A stretch of 64,000 nucleotides of DNA from Phytobacter diazotrophicus (GTDB lineage: Bacteria > Pseudomonadota > Gammaproteobacteria > Enterobacterales > Enterobacteriaceae): assembly GCA_004346725.1 (NCBI GenBank), contig SMDE01000004.1, positions 124,001 to 188,000 on the forward strand. Direction: 5' to 3'. The notes below the pieces were generated by a model, which was given only the letters and a program-made list of their open reading frames with translations, did no database searches and was not told where the DNA came from. How positions within the stretch are numbered: the first letter of the stretch is position 1; the number at the start of each line of letters is the position of its first letter. The translations under genes and the position numbers were made by a program. Shown here piece by piece: positions 53,268-62,072 of this stretch.

Positions 53268-55089
53268 TGGCATACTCCTTCTGCCAGGAGAGGATCAGCC
53301 CCGTTGCCACCGCGTTGCGTGGACCTTCAACGCCCCGGATATTTCCCCGTCCGGCCACCAGTCGGTAGTGGGCAAGGGCATCGGTGACGAGTTGCGGTAT
53401 CTCAAAGTCGAGTGAGGAGCCGCCAACCAGCACCACGAATGGAATATCGCGGATGTTTCCGGTTGGGCTTACCTGGCGCAGCGCGCGCAGGGCATTGGTG
53501 ACAAACACGCGTTCTTTGGCGCTGCGGCGAATAATGCGTACTTTTTCCAGCACCATGTCTCCCGGCAGCGGTACCAACTCATCGGGTTTCACAACACACA
53601 CGCGGGCAAACACCGCAGGTGGAAGAGGGGTCGGGAAAAACTGCACGCTGCCGTCTTCATGACGCAGGTGAAAAAGGCTTTCGACTTTCGCCAGCGGGTA
53701 CTTTTTGATTTCCTCCGCAAGGTAGCGATCCTCGAGCCCCAATTCGCGAGCGATGATCATCGTCACCATATCTCCGGCTCCGGCCAGATGGGTGGCGGTA
53801 ATTTGCCCCTGCGGCGTAATAATGGAGGCGTCGGTAGAACCGGCGCCAAGGTCAAGAATGGCCAGTGGCCTCGATGTGCCCGGCGTGGTGAGCGCACCAA
53901 AGATAGCGGCTTCTGCTTCTGCACCGCCCACCTGCACATCAACGTGTAGCTTTTGCTCAATTTCGCGGGCAATCATGGCCATCTGTAGGCGGTCTGACTT
54001 GACCATCGAGGCGATGCCAACGGCTTGTTCGAGCGAGAACTCACCCGCCAGCCCCCCGGTCACGTTGACCGGTACAGCGGTATCGACAGCGAGGAGATCC
54101 TGAATAAATACATCGCTGCTGGGTTTGTTGGTTAGCTCAGCCATGGTCTGGCGGACATGTTCCAGCATGCCGCCGATATTGGTGCCAGCCTCGCCGGTGA
54201 CGTTATCCAGTGTTGGACATTCATTCACCGCTTTCATGATGGCATCGGCCCCGGCGGCAACGTCGACCTTGAGCGTTCTGCCTTTGGCGACTAACTCAAT
54301 ATTCCCCGCGGGGATTGAGCGGGCTTTGACATCACCGGACGGTGTTTTCACGACGACGGCGGAACGGTTGCCAATCAGCGCCCTGGCCACGGGCACAATG
54401 TTGCGTGTCTCATCGGCGCTCAGGGAAAAGACAGTAGCGATGCCGTAAGGGTTAGAGAGACTTTCGATAACCTTGCCCGGCATCGCCACTTCAACAGCGG
54501 CGAGCATCCCCATCGGAATGCGCTCGATATACAGCACTTCGTCAACGATGGGGACAGGGCGCTCGAGGCGGTTATTGACCAGTACGCCATCGTCGCGCTG
54601 CAAAATGATGCCGTTGATGCGATAGCCGACTTGCGTTGAGGCGTTAACCATGCGCGCAACATCGGAAAAATCGAATGCAGCGGAAACAACCAGAATATAA
54701 GGTTGATCCGCTGGACGCGTCAGAAGCTCTTCCGGTGTGATAGTGATACCAACTCCCAACCCGATACCGCCGGGTGTTTTCGGGTTATGGCCTATCATTG
54801 TTGATTCGGTAATGATGGTTTCCGTGATGGTTTCCATCGCTACATCACCGATCACCGGTGTCGCTTCGTTAATACGAATAAGCGAAATATCGCTGACAGA
54901 GATACCCACATTGGCGACAACTTTGTTCAGCGCTTCCTGAATGCCGAATACATTGCGCAGTGTGCCTTTTATACCCGTCGTTTCCGCAAGCGAACTGCTC
55001 ACAATGTTCAGTGCGCCAGTCTCATCCATGGTGGCCAGTGCCACTTCGGTTGACGAGTTACCTATATCAATGCCAGCTATATAACGCAT
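53257..55089 (-). CDS. pduG: Diol dehydratase reactivase large subunit
   Basis: 610-residue ATPase with an actin/Hsp70-like fold. Its N-terminus, YIAGIDIGNSSTEVALA, is the phosphate-binding motif; a second is LAILDLGAGSTDASII (about 405). It reactivates inactivated diol dehydratase with PduH. It is followed closely by pduH and preceded by pduE with 15 bases between. Confidence 0.96.
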   Translation of the reverse strand: MRYIAGIDIGNSSTEVALATMDETGALNIVSSSLAETTGIKGTLRNVFGIQEALNKVVANVGISVSDISLIRINEATPVIGDVAMETITETIITESTMIGHNPKTPGGIGLGVGITITPEELLTRPADQPYILVVSAAFDFSDVARMVNASTQVGYRINGIILQRDDGVLVNNRLERPVPIVDEVLYIERIPMGMLAAVEVAMPGKVIESLSNPYGIATVFSLSADETRNIVPVARALIGNRSAVVVKTPSGDVKARSIPAGNIELVAKGRTLKVDVAAGADAIMKAVNECPTLDNVTGEAGTNIGGMLEHVRQTMAELTNKPSSDVFIQDLLAVDTAVPVNVTGGLAGEFSLEQAVGIASMVKSDRLQMAMIAREIEQKLHVDVQVGGAEAEAAIFGALTTPGTSRPLAILDLGAGSTDASIITPQGQITATHLAGAGDMVTMIIARELGLEDRYLAEEIKKYPLAKVESLFHLRHEDGSVQFFPTPLPPAVFARVCVVKPDELVPLPGDMVLEKVRIIRRSAKERVFVTNALRALRQVSPTGNIRDIPFVVLVGGSSLDFEIPQLVTDALAHYRLVAGRGNIRGVEGPRNAVATGLILSWQKEYANGR

Positions 55090-55104
55090 AAGTCATCCCT
55101 GTGA

Positions 55105-55632
55105 TTAATCGTCGCCTTTGAGTTTCTTGCGTTCGACGTAAAGCGCTGCCGCTTCACGTACAAATGCTGCGCAGATTTTTGCCTTGTAGTGGCTTTCCAG
55201 ATCTTCTGCGATATCCAGCAACTCTTGCTTGGTTGAACGGTAGGGACGCAGTGCGTTGTAAATCTCCAGGATACGGTCATCCGGTACGGCGGTCAGTTCC
55301 GCCGCGCGCTCGAAGTTCATAGCCAGTCGGTCACGCCCTGCATCTTTGGCGATAGACGCCTGGATACGCAGGGTTTCCGGGGTGATACGCATATCTTGTG
55401 CGGTGATTTTCCCGTCCAGCACACTCTCCAGCGTTAACTCATCCAGGGTTTTATTGGTGGATGTTTTCACCCACTCCGGATGTTTATTCGCCAGCGGGTA
55501 ATCGCTAACTTTGGCCTGGTGCGTGGTGCCGCCTGATGGCGCGGTTGGCGCCGTTACCGGGGTTGCCCCCTGCAGGCTATTCATACGGCTCAGCACATCA
55601 CGAACCATTGATTCAATTGCGTCAGAATTCAT
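55105..55632 (-). CDS. pduE: Propanediol dehydratase small subunit
   Basis: 175 residues, gamma chain of the B12-dependent diol dehydratase. Typical segments: SDYPLANKHPEWVKTS (about 41) and ITPETLRIQASIAKDAGRD (about 83-101). An N-terminal helical segment and a Thr/Pro/Gly-rich linker (about 20-38) precede the core. Confidence 0.96.
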   Translation of the reverse strand: MNSDAIESMVRDVLSRMNSLQGATPVTAPTAPSGGTTHQAKVSDYPLANKHPEWVKTSTNKTLDELTLESVLDGKITAQDMRITPETLRIQASIAKDAGRDRLAMNFERAAELTAVPDDRILEIYNALRPYRSTKQELLDIAEDLESHYKAKICAAFVREAAALYVERKKLKGDD

Positions 55633-55644
55633 GGTGTTGTCCTT

Positions 55645-56316
55645 TTAAAGCGCAACGCGCAGCTCTTGCGGGTTTTTCCCGGTCACGACGTATTTGGTCT
55701 CTTTGATATGCAGAATGGCGGACTTGGCCTGATATTTCGGACGCGCCATCTGATCGTTCAGCGTCGGCACAGGCTGCGGCGATTCGCGTTTCGCGTATTG
55801 CGCGGCGTTTTTGCCAATCTGACGATAGGTTTCAAGCGTCAGCAAAGGTGCCTGCGGGAAAAGCTCCAGGTTAGAAAGCGGCGGTAATCCTTGTTGGTGA
55901 ATGACCGTTGTGCCTTTTGACTGGATACCCACAGAGATGCCCGAGCCGCTAAGACGGTTACCTTCCACGGCGACGAACGCCACGTCAGACGATTTGAAGC
56001 AGCGAATCACGCGTGCTTTCACGCCTTCTTCTTCAATACCGGCAATCACCTCGCGCAGGATGCTCTTGTGCGGTAAACCGACGATATTCACGGTTTGTGA
56101 AAGACCGAAAGCCGGACCAACGGCGATGATCACTTCATCCTGTTGGGTGCCGGGTTTCGCTTCGCCAATTTCCGTCAGAAAGCCGCCCTCAGCCGTTGCT
56201 GCAGGTTTTGCGGTACCGCCAGGTTGGGCGCTAAACGAGACTTTTTTATCGCTGGTTTGCATCTCTGCCAGCACATCTTCGATGATCTGGCGCAGCAATT
56301 TTTCGTTGATTTCCAT
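55645..56316 (-). CDS. pduD: Propanediol dehydratase medium subunit
   Basis: 223 residues from the ATG at 56316 (another ATG three bases upstream). The N-terminal helix [19 protein letters not shown] is the known signal that carries the dehydratase into the compartment. The core contains ALL-conserved [15 protein letters not shown] (about 62) and contacts the cobalamin. Confidence 0.96.
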   Translation of the reverse strand: MEINEKLLRQIIEDVLAEMQTSDKKVSFSAQPGGTAKPAATAEGGFLTEIGEAKPGTQQDEVIIAVGPAFGLSQTVNIVGLPHKSILREVIAGIEEEGVKARVIRCFKSSDVAFVAVEGNRLSGSGISVGIQSKGTTVIHQQGLPPLSNLELFPQAPLLTLETYRQIGKNAAQYAKRESPQPVPTLNDQMARPKYQAKSAILHIKETKYVVTGKNPQELRVAL

Positions 56317-56326
56317 CATTCACCCC

Positions 56327-57991
56327 TTAGCCCAATTCGTTCGGATCGAGTGCGCCCGGGATATTTTTGATCTCTTCCCAGCGTTCACCTTGCAGGCGAT
56401 AACCTGTTGCCGGACCGGCATAGTCGTTTACATCGTTTACCGCTGAGAGCACCAGCCCGTCGCCGACGATGATGGCCGAGGTATGCAGGTAGTCACCGGT
56501 CAGTTTGGCTTTTTGAATGTTCAGCATGTCTTGCGCGACATCTTTAAAGCCGCCCTGGGCCAGGGCTTTCACCACTTCGAGACCGTTACGGTTCTTATTG
56601 ATGATTTCCTGTGCGAATTTGATGTCTTCGACGATATTGCGCTCTGGCATATCTTTTGAGCCGTGGGCGTAGGTTGCCGCTTCCACTTCTTCGTCAGTGA
56701 TAGGGGGTAATCCCATTCCTGCGAAGACGGCCTGCAAAGCACGAGCCGCTTTGTTGCGAATGGCGATGACATCTTCTTCACGCACCGGACGTAAACCGCC
56801 GTCAACTTTCAGGTCACGCTGGATGACGTTGTAATCGTCAAAGTCTTCCGCATCTTCGTTGGAGCCTGCGAACATGTTGTCGTAGTTCGGCACAGCGGAA
56901 TAACCGGAGGAGATAAAGTCAGTACCCGGTAAGAACTGCATTAGCAGGCGGGCGGTACGGCGCATATCCGAGTGGGTAAATGTCTGGTCATTACTGGATG
57001 CGCACTCCAGATCCAGGGCGGCACAAATCAGGTTTTCGGCAAGAATGGCGCGAATACCTGACGGCACGGCAGAAGGCACACCCACACAGCTTACCGAGCC
57101 GTTTTGCAGACCCTGAACACCGGCGGCTTTGGTGATGTAAATGCAGCGTGCTTCCAGATACAGCATGGATTTACCTTCGGCATAACCCATCTGAACTTCT
57201 GAGCCAGAGCCGGAGGTGAAGCGCATTTTCAGGCCACGCGAGGCATAGGAAGATGCCAGGAAACCTTTTGACCACGGAGTATCATCGCCGTCGGTAAACA
57301 CAGGCTCAGTACCATAAACCGAGATGGTTTCTGCATAGCAAGTGTGGCCGAGCATCCCCAGTTTCAATTCGGTTGCTTCTTCCAGTGAGCATTGGGTTAA
57401 TACGCCAGGGCGACCAACCTGCGAACCGACCAATAGTGCGATGGCATTGAAGGGGGCGTAACGGGCGACCGCGACGGTGGTTTCCTGTTCGTCGAATCCA
57501 CGGAACGCACCTTCGGCGGCATCGGCGGCAATTTGCACCGGGTTGTCTTTAACGTTAGTGACGTGCGCCTGCTGTGATGGGGTACGACGTGCGCGCATTT
57601 TCTGCATCGACATCATCATTTCCACCACGTTCATGTGCGACACCACTTCGACGATTTTTGCCGGAGTCATTGCGGTGGTGAGCGGCACAATGTCGCTGCG
57701 CTTAACGTTAGGATCGCAGAGCATGTTGGCGAGCTTGACAGAATCCATCGCCATCACTTCTTCCGCGCGATCCAGGTTGATACCGTAGCGGGCAATAAAG
57801 TGGTCAATCAGGTCAAATTTACTGGCGGGTTTACCGTCCAGTTCAGTAACCACGCCGTCGACAATGCGAATAGAGGGTTTGGGATCGTTCGGGCTTTCCA
57901 TTGCGATAAAGCCTTCTTCAATCCACTCCTTCACAAAGCCGTCCTGGTTAACAGGGCGTTTCGCCAGCGCTTCAAATCGTTTCGATCTCAT
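56327..57991 (-). CDS. pduC: Propanediol dehydratase large subunit
   Basis: 554-residue catalytic alpha chain. It converts 1,2-propanediol to propionaldehyde by an adenosylcobalamin radical mechanism. Conserved segments seen: EEVMAMDSVKLANMLCDPNVKRSD (within about 76-100), SGSGSEVQMGYAEGKSMLYLE (within about 260-282) and GTDFISSGYSAVPNYDNMFAGSN (within about 356-378). It is followed by pduD with seven bases between. Confidence 0.98.
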   Translation of the reverse strand: MRSKRFEALAKRPVNQDGFVKEWIEEGFIAMESPNDPKPSIRIVDGVVTELDGKPASKFDLIDHFIARYGINLDRAEEVMAMDSVKLANMLCDPNVKRSDIVPLTTAMTPAKIVEVVSHMNVVEMMMSMQKMRARRTPSQQAHVTNVKDNPVQIAADAAEGAFRGFDEQETTVAVARYAPFNAIALLVGSQVGRPGVLTQCSLEEATELKLGMLGHTCYAETISVYGTEPVFTDGDDTPWSKGFLASSYASRGLKMRFTSGSGSEVQMGYAEGKSMLYLEARCIYITKAAGVQGLQNGSVSCVGVPSAVPSGIRAILAENLICAALDLECASSNDQTFTHSDMRRTARLLMQFLPGTDFISSGYSAVPNYDNMFAGSNEDAEDFDDYNVIQRDLKVDGGLRPVREEDVIAIRNKAARALQAVFAGMGLPPITDEEVEAATYAHGSKDMPERNIVEDIKFAQEIINKNRNGLEVVKALAQGGFKDVAQDMLNIQKAKLTGDYLHTSAIIVGDGLVLSAVNDVNDYAGPATGYRLQGERWEEIKNIPGALDPNELG

Positions 57992-58009
57992 GAAACAGCC
58001 TCTCTGTTA

Positions 58010-58822
58010 TCAGATGTAGGACGGACGGTCGTTTTTCGGCTCAGAGCCCATTGTGCCCAGTACGGTTTTGCCGATTTCACGGGCAGAAATGACGGCCTGA
58101 CGTACAGCGCCGGAGTCGCCGGAGATGACCAATATGGCTTCGTTGCTGTAGCTGGTGCCTTTTGCCGGGGAGCTATACGCCACCACTTCCACATTGGCAG
58201 ATTTCAGTGCCGTATCGGCCATTAACACGCCGACGGAGGCTGGAGCGCCAACAATCACGCCGCAGGCACGGCCAACCGGCGCGCCGAACGCTTTTTCCAG
58301 CGCGTAACTGGCGCGAGCGGTGTATTGCATTTCGATGTGGCCAGCTTCATTGGCATAAACATCGCCGAAGGTACGGTCGAGTTCTTTCAGCGCAACCTCG
58401 ATGGCGCGTTTGACGTCAGAGACATCATTACCGCCGAACAGGATCAGTGAGCCGTGGCCCGCACCGCCTTTGGTATCACGCGGTAATTCGATGCTGATCA
58501 CTTCGGTGTTGGTTGCTTTGACGGCTTCATCCGCCGCCATGATGTGCGGACCTGCGCCAGTACGTGCGCCGAGGATACCGATTGAGCGGTAGCGCTTTTC
58601 CAGTTTCATTGCATCAAGCAATGCGCTATCGACGTTCGCGATCACCAGACCAACGGTGTCGCCAATCGCCGTACCAACAAATTCCGTTAAACTGCAGCTT
58701 TTTTCTGCCATAGCCGTCTCTCGTTTGGGATGGGTTACAGTGGGGGAGGTCGCGGGTGTCGGTGAAGACACTTTGGCGATCACCTGAGCCATGATCTGTT
58801 CCACCAGGTCATTGCTACTCAT
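58010..58822 (-). CDS. pduB: Shell protein PduB with internal start for PduB'
   Basis: 270 residues in two BMC domains forming a trimer, a major shell protein. An internal ATG at codon 38 (58711, [13 protein letters not shown]) preceded by gagacgg is the start of the shorter PduB' form known from Salmonella. The N-terminal extension ([18 protein letters not shown]) is helical and is known to bind the cargo core. It overlaps pduA by four bases. Confidence 0.96.
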   Translation of the reverse strand: MSSNDLVEQIMAQVIAKVSSPTPATSPTVTHPKRETAMAEKSCSLTEFVGTAIGDTVGLVIANVDSALLDAMKLEKRYRSIGILGARTGAGPHIMAADEAVKATNTEVISIELPRDTKGGAGHGSLILFGGNDVSDVKRAIEVALKELDRTFGDVYANEAGHIEMQYTARASYALEKAFGAPVGRACGVIVGAPASVGVLMADTALKSANVEVVAYSSPAKGTSYSNEAILVISGDSGAVRQAVISAREIGKTVLGTMGSEPKNDRPSYI

Positions 58823-59103
58823 TGGCTAATTCCCTTAGGTAAGATTTTTTCAACATCAGTGTGCGGACGCGGGATGACGTGTACGGCTTTCACTTCACCC
58901 ACCTGAGCGGCTGCGGCAGCACCTGCATCCGTTGCTGCTTTCACGGCGCCAACGTCGCCGCGAACAATGACTGTCACCAGGCCAGAACCTATTTTCTCGT
59001 AGCCCACTAACATGACATTGGCGGATTTCACCATTGCATCTGCGGCTTCAATTGCGGCCGTTAAGCCTTTGGTTTCCACCATTCCTAATGCTTCTTGTTG
59101 CAT
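58819..59103 (-). CDS. pduA: Shell protein PduA
   Basis: 94-residue BMC-domain protein whose hexamer pore is thought to admit propanediol and hold back propionaldehyde. [20 protein letters not shown] begins the domain; the pore segment is [18 protein letters not shown]. It is the first gene of the pdu operon, which is transcribed from the region 59104-59630. Confidence 0.97.
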   Translation of the reverse strand: MQQEALGMVETKGLTAAIEAADAMVKSANVMLVGYEKIGSGLVTVIVRGDVGAVKAATDAGAAAAAQVGEVKAVHVIPRPHTDVEKILPKGISQ

Positions 59104-59269
59104 AAAGACCTCGATAAGGTTGTCCCGATTTTTGGACTATACAAATAAGCGAGGAAAAAGAATGGCTGTCTTTAAATTACATTCGGAACATCCTGGTTTA
59201 ATTAAGTGAAATAATTGCTTTTATAATTATTATATATATGATTTTTAATGGCTTTTTATTGGTATTAAC

Positions 59270-59288
59270 ATGGCAAAATATTGCTATG
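59270..59288 (+). promoter_or_regulatory. Candidate operator, pduA-proximal copy
   Basis: ATGGCAAAATATTGCTATG, about 167 bases upstream of the pduA start. It differs by one base over 18 from the copy at 59471. Candidate PocR half-site or direct repeat. Confidence 0.5.
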
Positions 59289-59390
59289 TCAATTTCACAT
59301 TTACATTTTTGATAGTGACTTTATAAAAACGATGTGATATTTGCGCGGGCGAAATCATTCTGTGAGCAATGCTGTAAAACGACACACGAA

Positions 59391-59412
59391 AAATAACAAT
59401 AATTTGTTATTT
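59391..59412. promoter_or_regulatory. Palindrome in the pduA-pduF region
   Basis: Nine-base arms AAATAACAA and TTGTTATTT around taat. A shorter form (ATAACAA, four bases, TTGTTAT) occurs at 61584-61601 near cbi. Confidence 0.5.
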
Positions 59413-59470
59413 CAATAATGCGAATAATAGTGAGTGAATTAGGGCTCAGCCCCATATTCATTTAGTCTGA

Positions 59471-59490
59471 ATGGCAAAATATTGTTATTG
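59471..59490 (+). promoter_or_regulatory. Candidate operator, pduF-proximal copy
   Basis: ATGGCAAAATATTGTTATTG, about 141 bases upstream of the pduF start, second copy of the direct repeat. Confidence 0.5.
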
Positions 59491-59630
59491 AGAGGCGATT
59501 TTTTTGGCGTTTTTACCCTGAGGTTGCCAACACTTTTCAATATCGCATTCCTATAGTGAGCGGCGTTGTACTCTGCTGCCAGCTTCAGGCGTGCTGGTGA
59601 GATCGTGACTCTACCTGGAAGGTGACACAA

Positions 59631-60440
59631 ATGAATGATTCACTTAAGGCACAATGCATTGCCGAATTTTTAGGCACAGGGCTGTTCTTGTTCTTCGGAA
59701 TCGGCTGTCTGTGCGCCATGAAAGTTGCCGGGGCTACGCTGGGGCTATGGGAGATTTGCATTATCTGGGGGCTGGGCATTTCACTGGCCGTGTATCTGAC
59801 CGCCGCAGTGTCCGGTGCGCACCTGAACCCAGCGGTTACCATCGCCTTGTGGCTGTTTGCCTGCTTCCCTGCACGTAAGGTGGTGCCGTACATTGTGGCG
59901 CAAGTTGCGGGTGCGTTCGGTGGGGCCGCGGTGGCCTATTTGCTCTATCACAGCGTGTTCATTGAATATGAAACCGCTCATCATATCGTTAAAGGCAGTG
60001 TGGAGAGCCTGCAACTGGCATCGTTATTCAGCACTTATCCGGCTGCCGCGCTGAGTATCTGGGAAGCGGGCCTGGTGGAAATTATCATTACCTCAATCTT
60101 GATGTGTATGATCATGGCGCTGACCGATGATGGCAATGGTGTACCACGTGGTCCTTTAGCACCGCTGTTGATCGGTGTGCTTGTGGCGGTGATTGGTGCG
60201 GCTACCGGGCCATTAACAGGATTTGCGATGAACCCGGCGCGTGATTTTGGCCCGAAATTGTTCACTTTCTTCGCGGGGTGGGGAAACATTGCGTTTACGG
60301 GGGGCCGCGATATTCCGTATTTCCTCGTACCGATTATTGCCCCCATTATTGGGGCTTGCGGAGGGGCAGCCTGCTACCGTTATTTGATTGGCAAAAACCT
60401 CCCTTGCAATGCCTGTAAGCTGGAAGAGAGCAAAAGCTGA
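59631..60440 (+). CDS. pduF: Propanediol diffusion facilitator PduF
   Basis: Aquaglyceroporin family channel of 269 residues from the ATG at 59631 (an in-frame GTG nine bases upstream is possible). Six helices and the two half-helices with HLNPAVT (about 65) and MNPARDFGP (about 200); the aspartate after NPAR is typical of glycerol-type pores. It should admit 1,2-propanediol. Divergent from pduA. Confidence 0.95.
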   Translation: MNDSLKAQCIAEFLGTGLFLFFGIGCLCAMKVAGATLGLWEICIIWGLGISLAVYLTAAVSGAHLNPAVTIALWLFACFPARKVVPYIVAQVAGAFGGAAVAYLLYHSVFIEYETAHHIVKGSVESLQLASLFSTYPAAALSIWEAGLVEIIITSILMCMIMALTDDGNGVPRGPLAPLLIGVLVAVIGAATGPLTGFAMNPARDFGPKLFTFFAGWGNIAFTGGRDIPYFLVPIIAPIIGACGGAACYRYLIGKNLPCNACKLEESKS

Positions 60441-60520
60441 CGCCTCTTCGAAATAGCGTCTTGAAATTACTGTCCAGTAATTATTTATTTCGTGATCTGC
60501 TTTCACGAACGCACGAAATC

Positions 60521-60546
60521 GTCTCCCAGGGATGGGAGACTTTTGT
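60521..60546 (+). terminator. Intrinsic terminator after pduF
   Basis: Seven-base-pair stem gtctccc / gggagac with loop agggat and ttttgtt after it. Confidence 0.88.
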
Positions 60547-60664
60547 TATCTTGAATTCAGCCTATGGTCATTCAGTGTTATTGATTGCCATTTAATATGA
60601 ATGATGTGTAAACAATATAGGTTTGTTTATAACAATAAATTAAAATTAACTGAGAGGTTTTATC

Positions 60665-61576
60665 ATGATTTCTGCGAGTGCACTAAACTCCGAACTCATT
60701 AATAAAATCGCCCAGGATTTTGCACAAGCCACCGGTCTGGCCGTTGTTGTCGTTAATATCCACGGCGAAGAAATTTCCGAGCTTTTCAACTTCACACCCT
60801 TTTGCCAGCTGATGCGTCAGAACCCGCAACACAGCGCGCGGTGTCGTATGAGCGATCGTTGTGGCGGCTTCGAAGCCTCTAAATCCAACCAACCCTGCAT
60901 CTACCGTTGCCATGCCGGACTTACCGATTTTTCTATTCCTTTGGTCATTGCCGGGCACCTGGTCGGGTTTGTACTGTGTGGGCAGGTACGTTTGCGTGAA
61001 GGCGATAGTGTTGAACTCATTAATATCCTTAACATTGACGATCGCTGGCAGGCGGATCAGAAATTGATGGATGAGTTTCTGAACGTACCAGAGATGGATT
61101 ACTCGCGGGTCATTGCATCAGCCGATCTGCTTAAACTGATAGTCGAAAATTGCCTTAAAAAACAGCTCAATTTCGTTGTCATCAAAGATCAGCAACAGGC
61201 TCAGGAGGCGGGGCGAACGAGTCGAAATCAGGGGCCGCATGATAGTAAGATGAAGAAGGCGTTGCGCTATATTGATGCCCATCTCTCTGATGAGTTGCGC
61301 CTGGAAGACGTGGCGGCGCATGTTTATCTCAGCCCGTATTATTTCAGTAAGCTGTTCAAAAAATATCAGGGAATTGGCTTTAATGCCTGGGTCAATCGCC
61401 AGCGTATGGCCAGCGCAAAAGAAATGCTGTGTCACAGTGACTGGAGTATCGCCAGCATCGCGCGCAATTTAGGATTTTCTCAAACAAGTTATTTTTGCAA
61501 AGTATTTCGCCAGACATATCAGGTGACGCCACAAGTTTTCCGCCTGCAGAATAATGCAAACTATGACGGTGATTAA
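60665..61576 (+). CDS. pocR: AraC-family activator PocR
   Basis: 303 residues. The N-terminal PocR sensor domain (about 8-165) has several cysteines (CQLMRQ, ARCRMSDRCGG, PCIYRCHAG, VLCGQV); the C-terminal AraC double helix-turn-helix domain (about 200-300) contains LRLEDVAAHVYLSPYYFSKL and SIASIARNLGFSQTSYFCKVF. In Salmonella it activates pdu and cob/cbi in response to propanediol. The start follows actgagagg. The 224-base spacer before it holds the pduF terminator and an ataacaataaat stretch near its promoter. Confidence 0.96.
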   Translation: MISASALNSELINKIAQDFAQATGLAVVVVNIHGEEISELFNFTPFCQLMRQNPQHSARCRMSDRCGGFEASKSNQPCIYRCHAGLTDFSIPLVIAGHLVGFVLCGQVRLREGDSVELINILNIDDRWQADQKLMDEFLNVPEMDYSRVIASADLLKLIVENCLKKQLNFVVIKDQQQAQEAGRTSRNQGPHDSKMKKALRYIDAHLSDELRLEDVAAHVYLSPYYFSKLFKKYQGIGFNAWVNRQRMASAKEMLCHSDWSIASIARNLGFSQTSYFCKVFRQTYQVTPQVFRLQNNANYDGD

Positions 61577-61583
61577 ATTTCCG

Positions 61584-61601
61584 ATAACAATATTTTGTTA
61601 T
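61584..61601. promoter_or_regulatory. Palindrome downstream of pocR
   Basis: ATAACAA, tatt, TTGTTAT: the same arms as the palindrome in the pduA-pduF region. It may be a regulator site for cbi. Confidence 0.5.
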
Positions 61602-61660
61602 TCCTAAAACCAATAAAATTGCCTGAAAGACCGTCAAAGTAAGAGATTAGAGAAAAGGCC

Positions 61661-61695
61661 GGACAATAAATTGTTATAGCGCAACAAATTATTGC
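61661..61695. promoter_or_regulatory. Paired operator-like motifs upstream of the cbi leader
   Basis: GGACAATAAATTGTTAT (61661-61677) on the plus strand and, on the minus strand, GGCAATAATTTGTTGC (61680-61695). Both resemble the pdu repeats, here as an inverted pair about 380 bases before cbiA. Candidate PocR sites. Confidence 0.5.
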
Positions 61696-61804
61696 CGATG
61701 CAGGGATAAACTGAACCAGTTTTTATTTCCCTGATGCGATAGATTGCAGTCAGGAGCAAAATCACTTTTTCAGCAATATGCTGTATGAGTGAAACGAACA
61801 ATGA

Positions 61805-62060
61805 AGCCAACAGGTTTGCCGCAAATTATCGCGGCTGGGAAGGGGGTGAGAATCCCCCGCAGCCCCCGCTGCTGTGATGCTGACGACCCCGTAATCACCA
61901 CTGATCGCAAGATTGGGAAGGACGGGCGAGGACGACGCTAAGCCAGAAGACCGGCCTGATGGTTACTCTCAACAACTTCGGTGGGAAGTCGGTTGCTCAG
62001 ACGCGTACAGTCATTGACTGGGACTACGCACAGCCTGGCACAGCCTTTCCACCCTGAACG
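61805..62060 (+). ncRNA. Cobalamin riboswitch of the cbi operon
   Basis: The leader contains conserved aptamer elements: an upstream caggtttgccgc, the core gaagggggtgagaatccccc, the ctgtgatgctgac region, gtaatcaccactg, gattgggaagg, and the B12 box agccagaagacc (61941-61952). The aptamer spans about 61805-61966. The following hairpin-forming segment (about 61985-62060) is the expression platform close to the cbiA ribosome site. Adenosylcobalamin binding represses translation of the cbi operon in Salmonella; the same is expected here. Confidence 0.92.
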
Positions 62061-62072
62061 GGGCTTTAAGGT

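Larger units (their letters stand above)
59104..59630. promoter_or_regulatory. Divergent pduA-pduF control region
   Basis: 527 AT-rich bases without a gene, between pduA (minus) and pduF (plus). It holds two copies of ATGGCAAAATATTG (59270-59283 and 59471-59484, 201 bases apart), each followed by a variant of ytat, and a palindrome at 59391-59412. PocR is the expected activator, together with global control, but I cannot assign promoters with confidence. Confidence 0.65.

Noticed and set aside
57635-58225. 196-codon plus-strand frame opposite pduC and pduB
   Set aside because: It spans the junction of two real minus-strand genes and shows no family motif.
59391-61695. AT-rich palindromes as a CRISPR or phage attachment site
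   Set aside because: The copies are few, unevenly spaced and sit at promoters, with no spacers, integrase or tRNA nearby.
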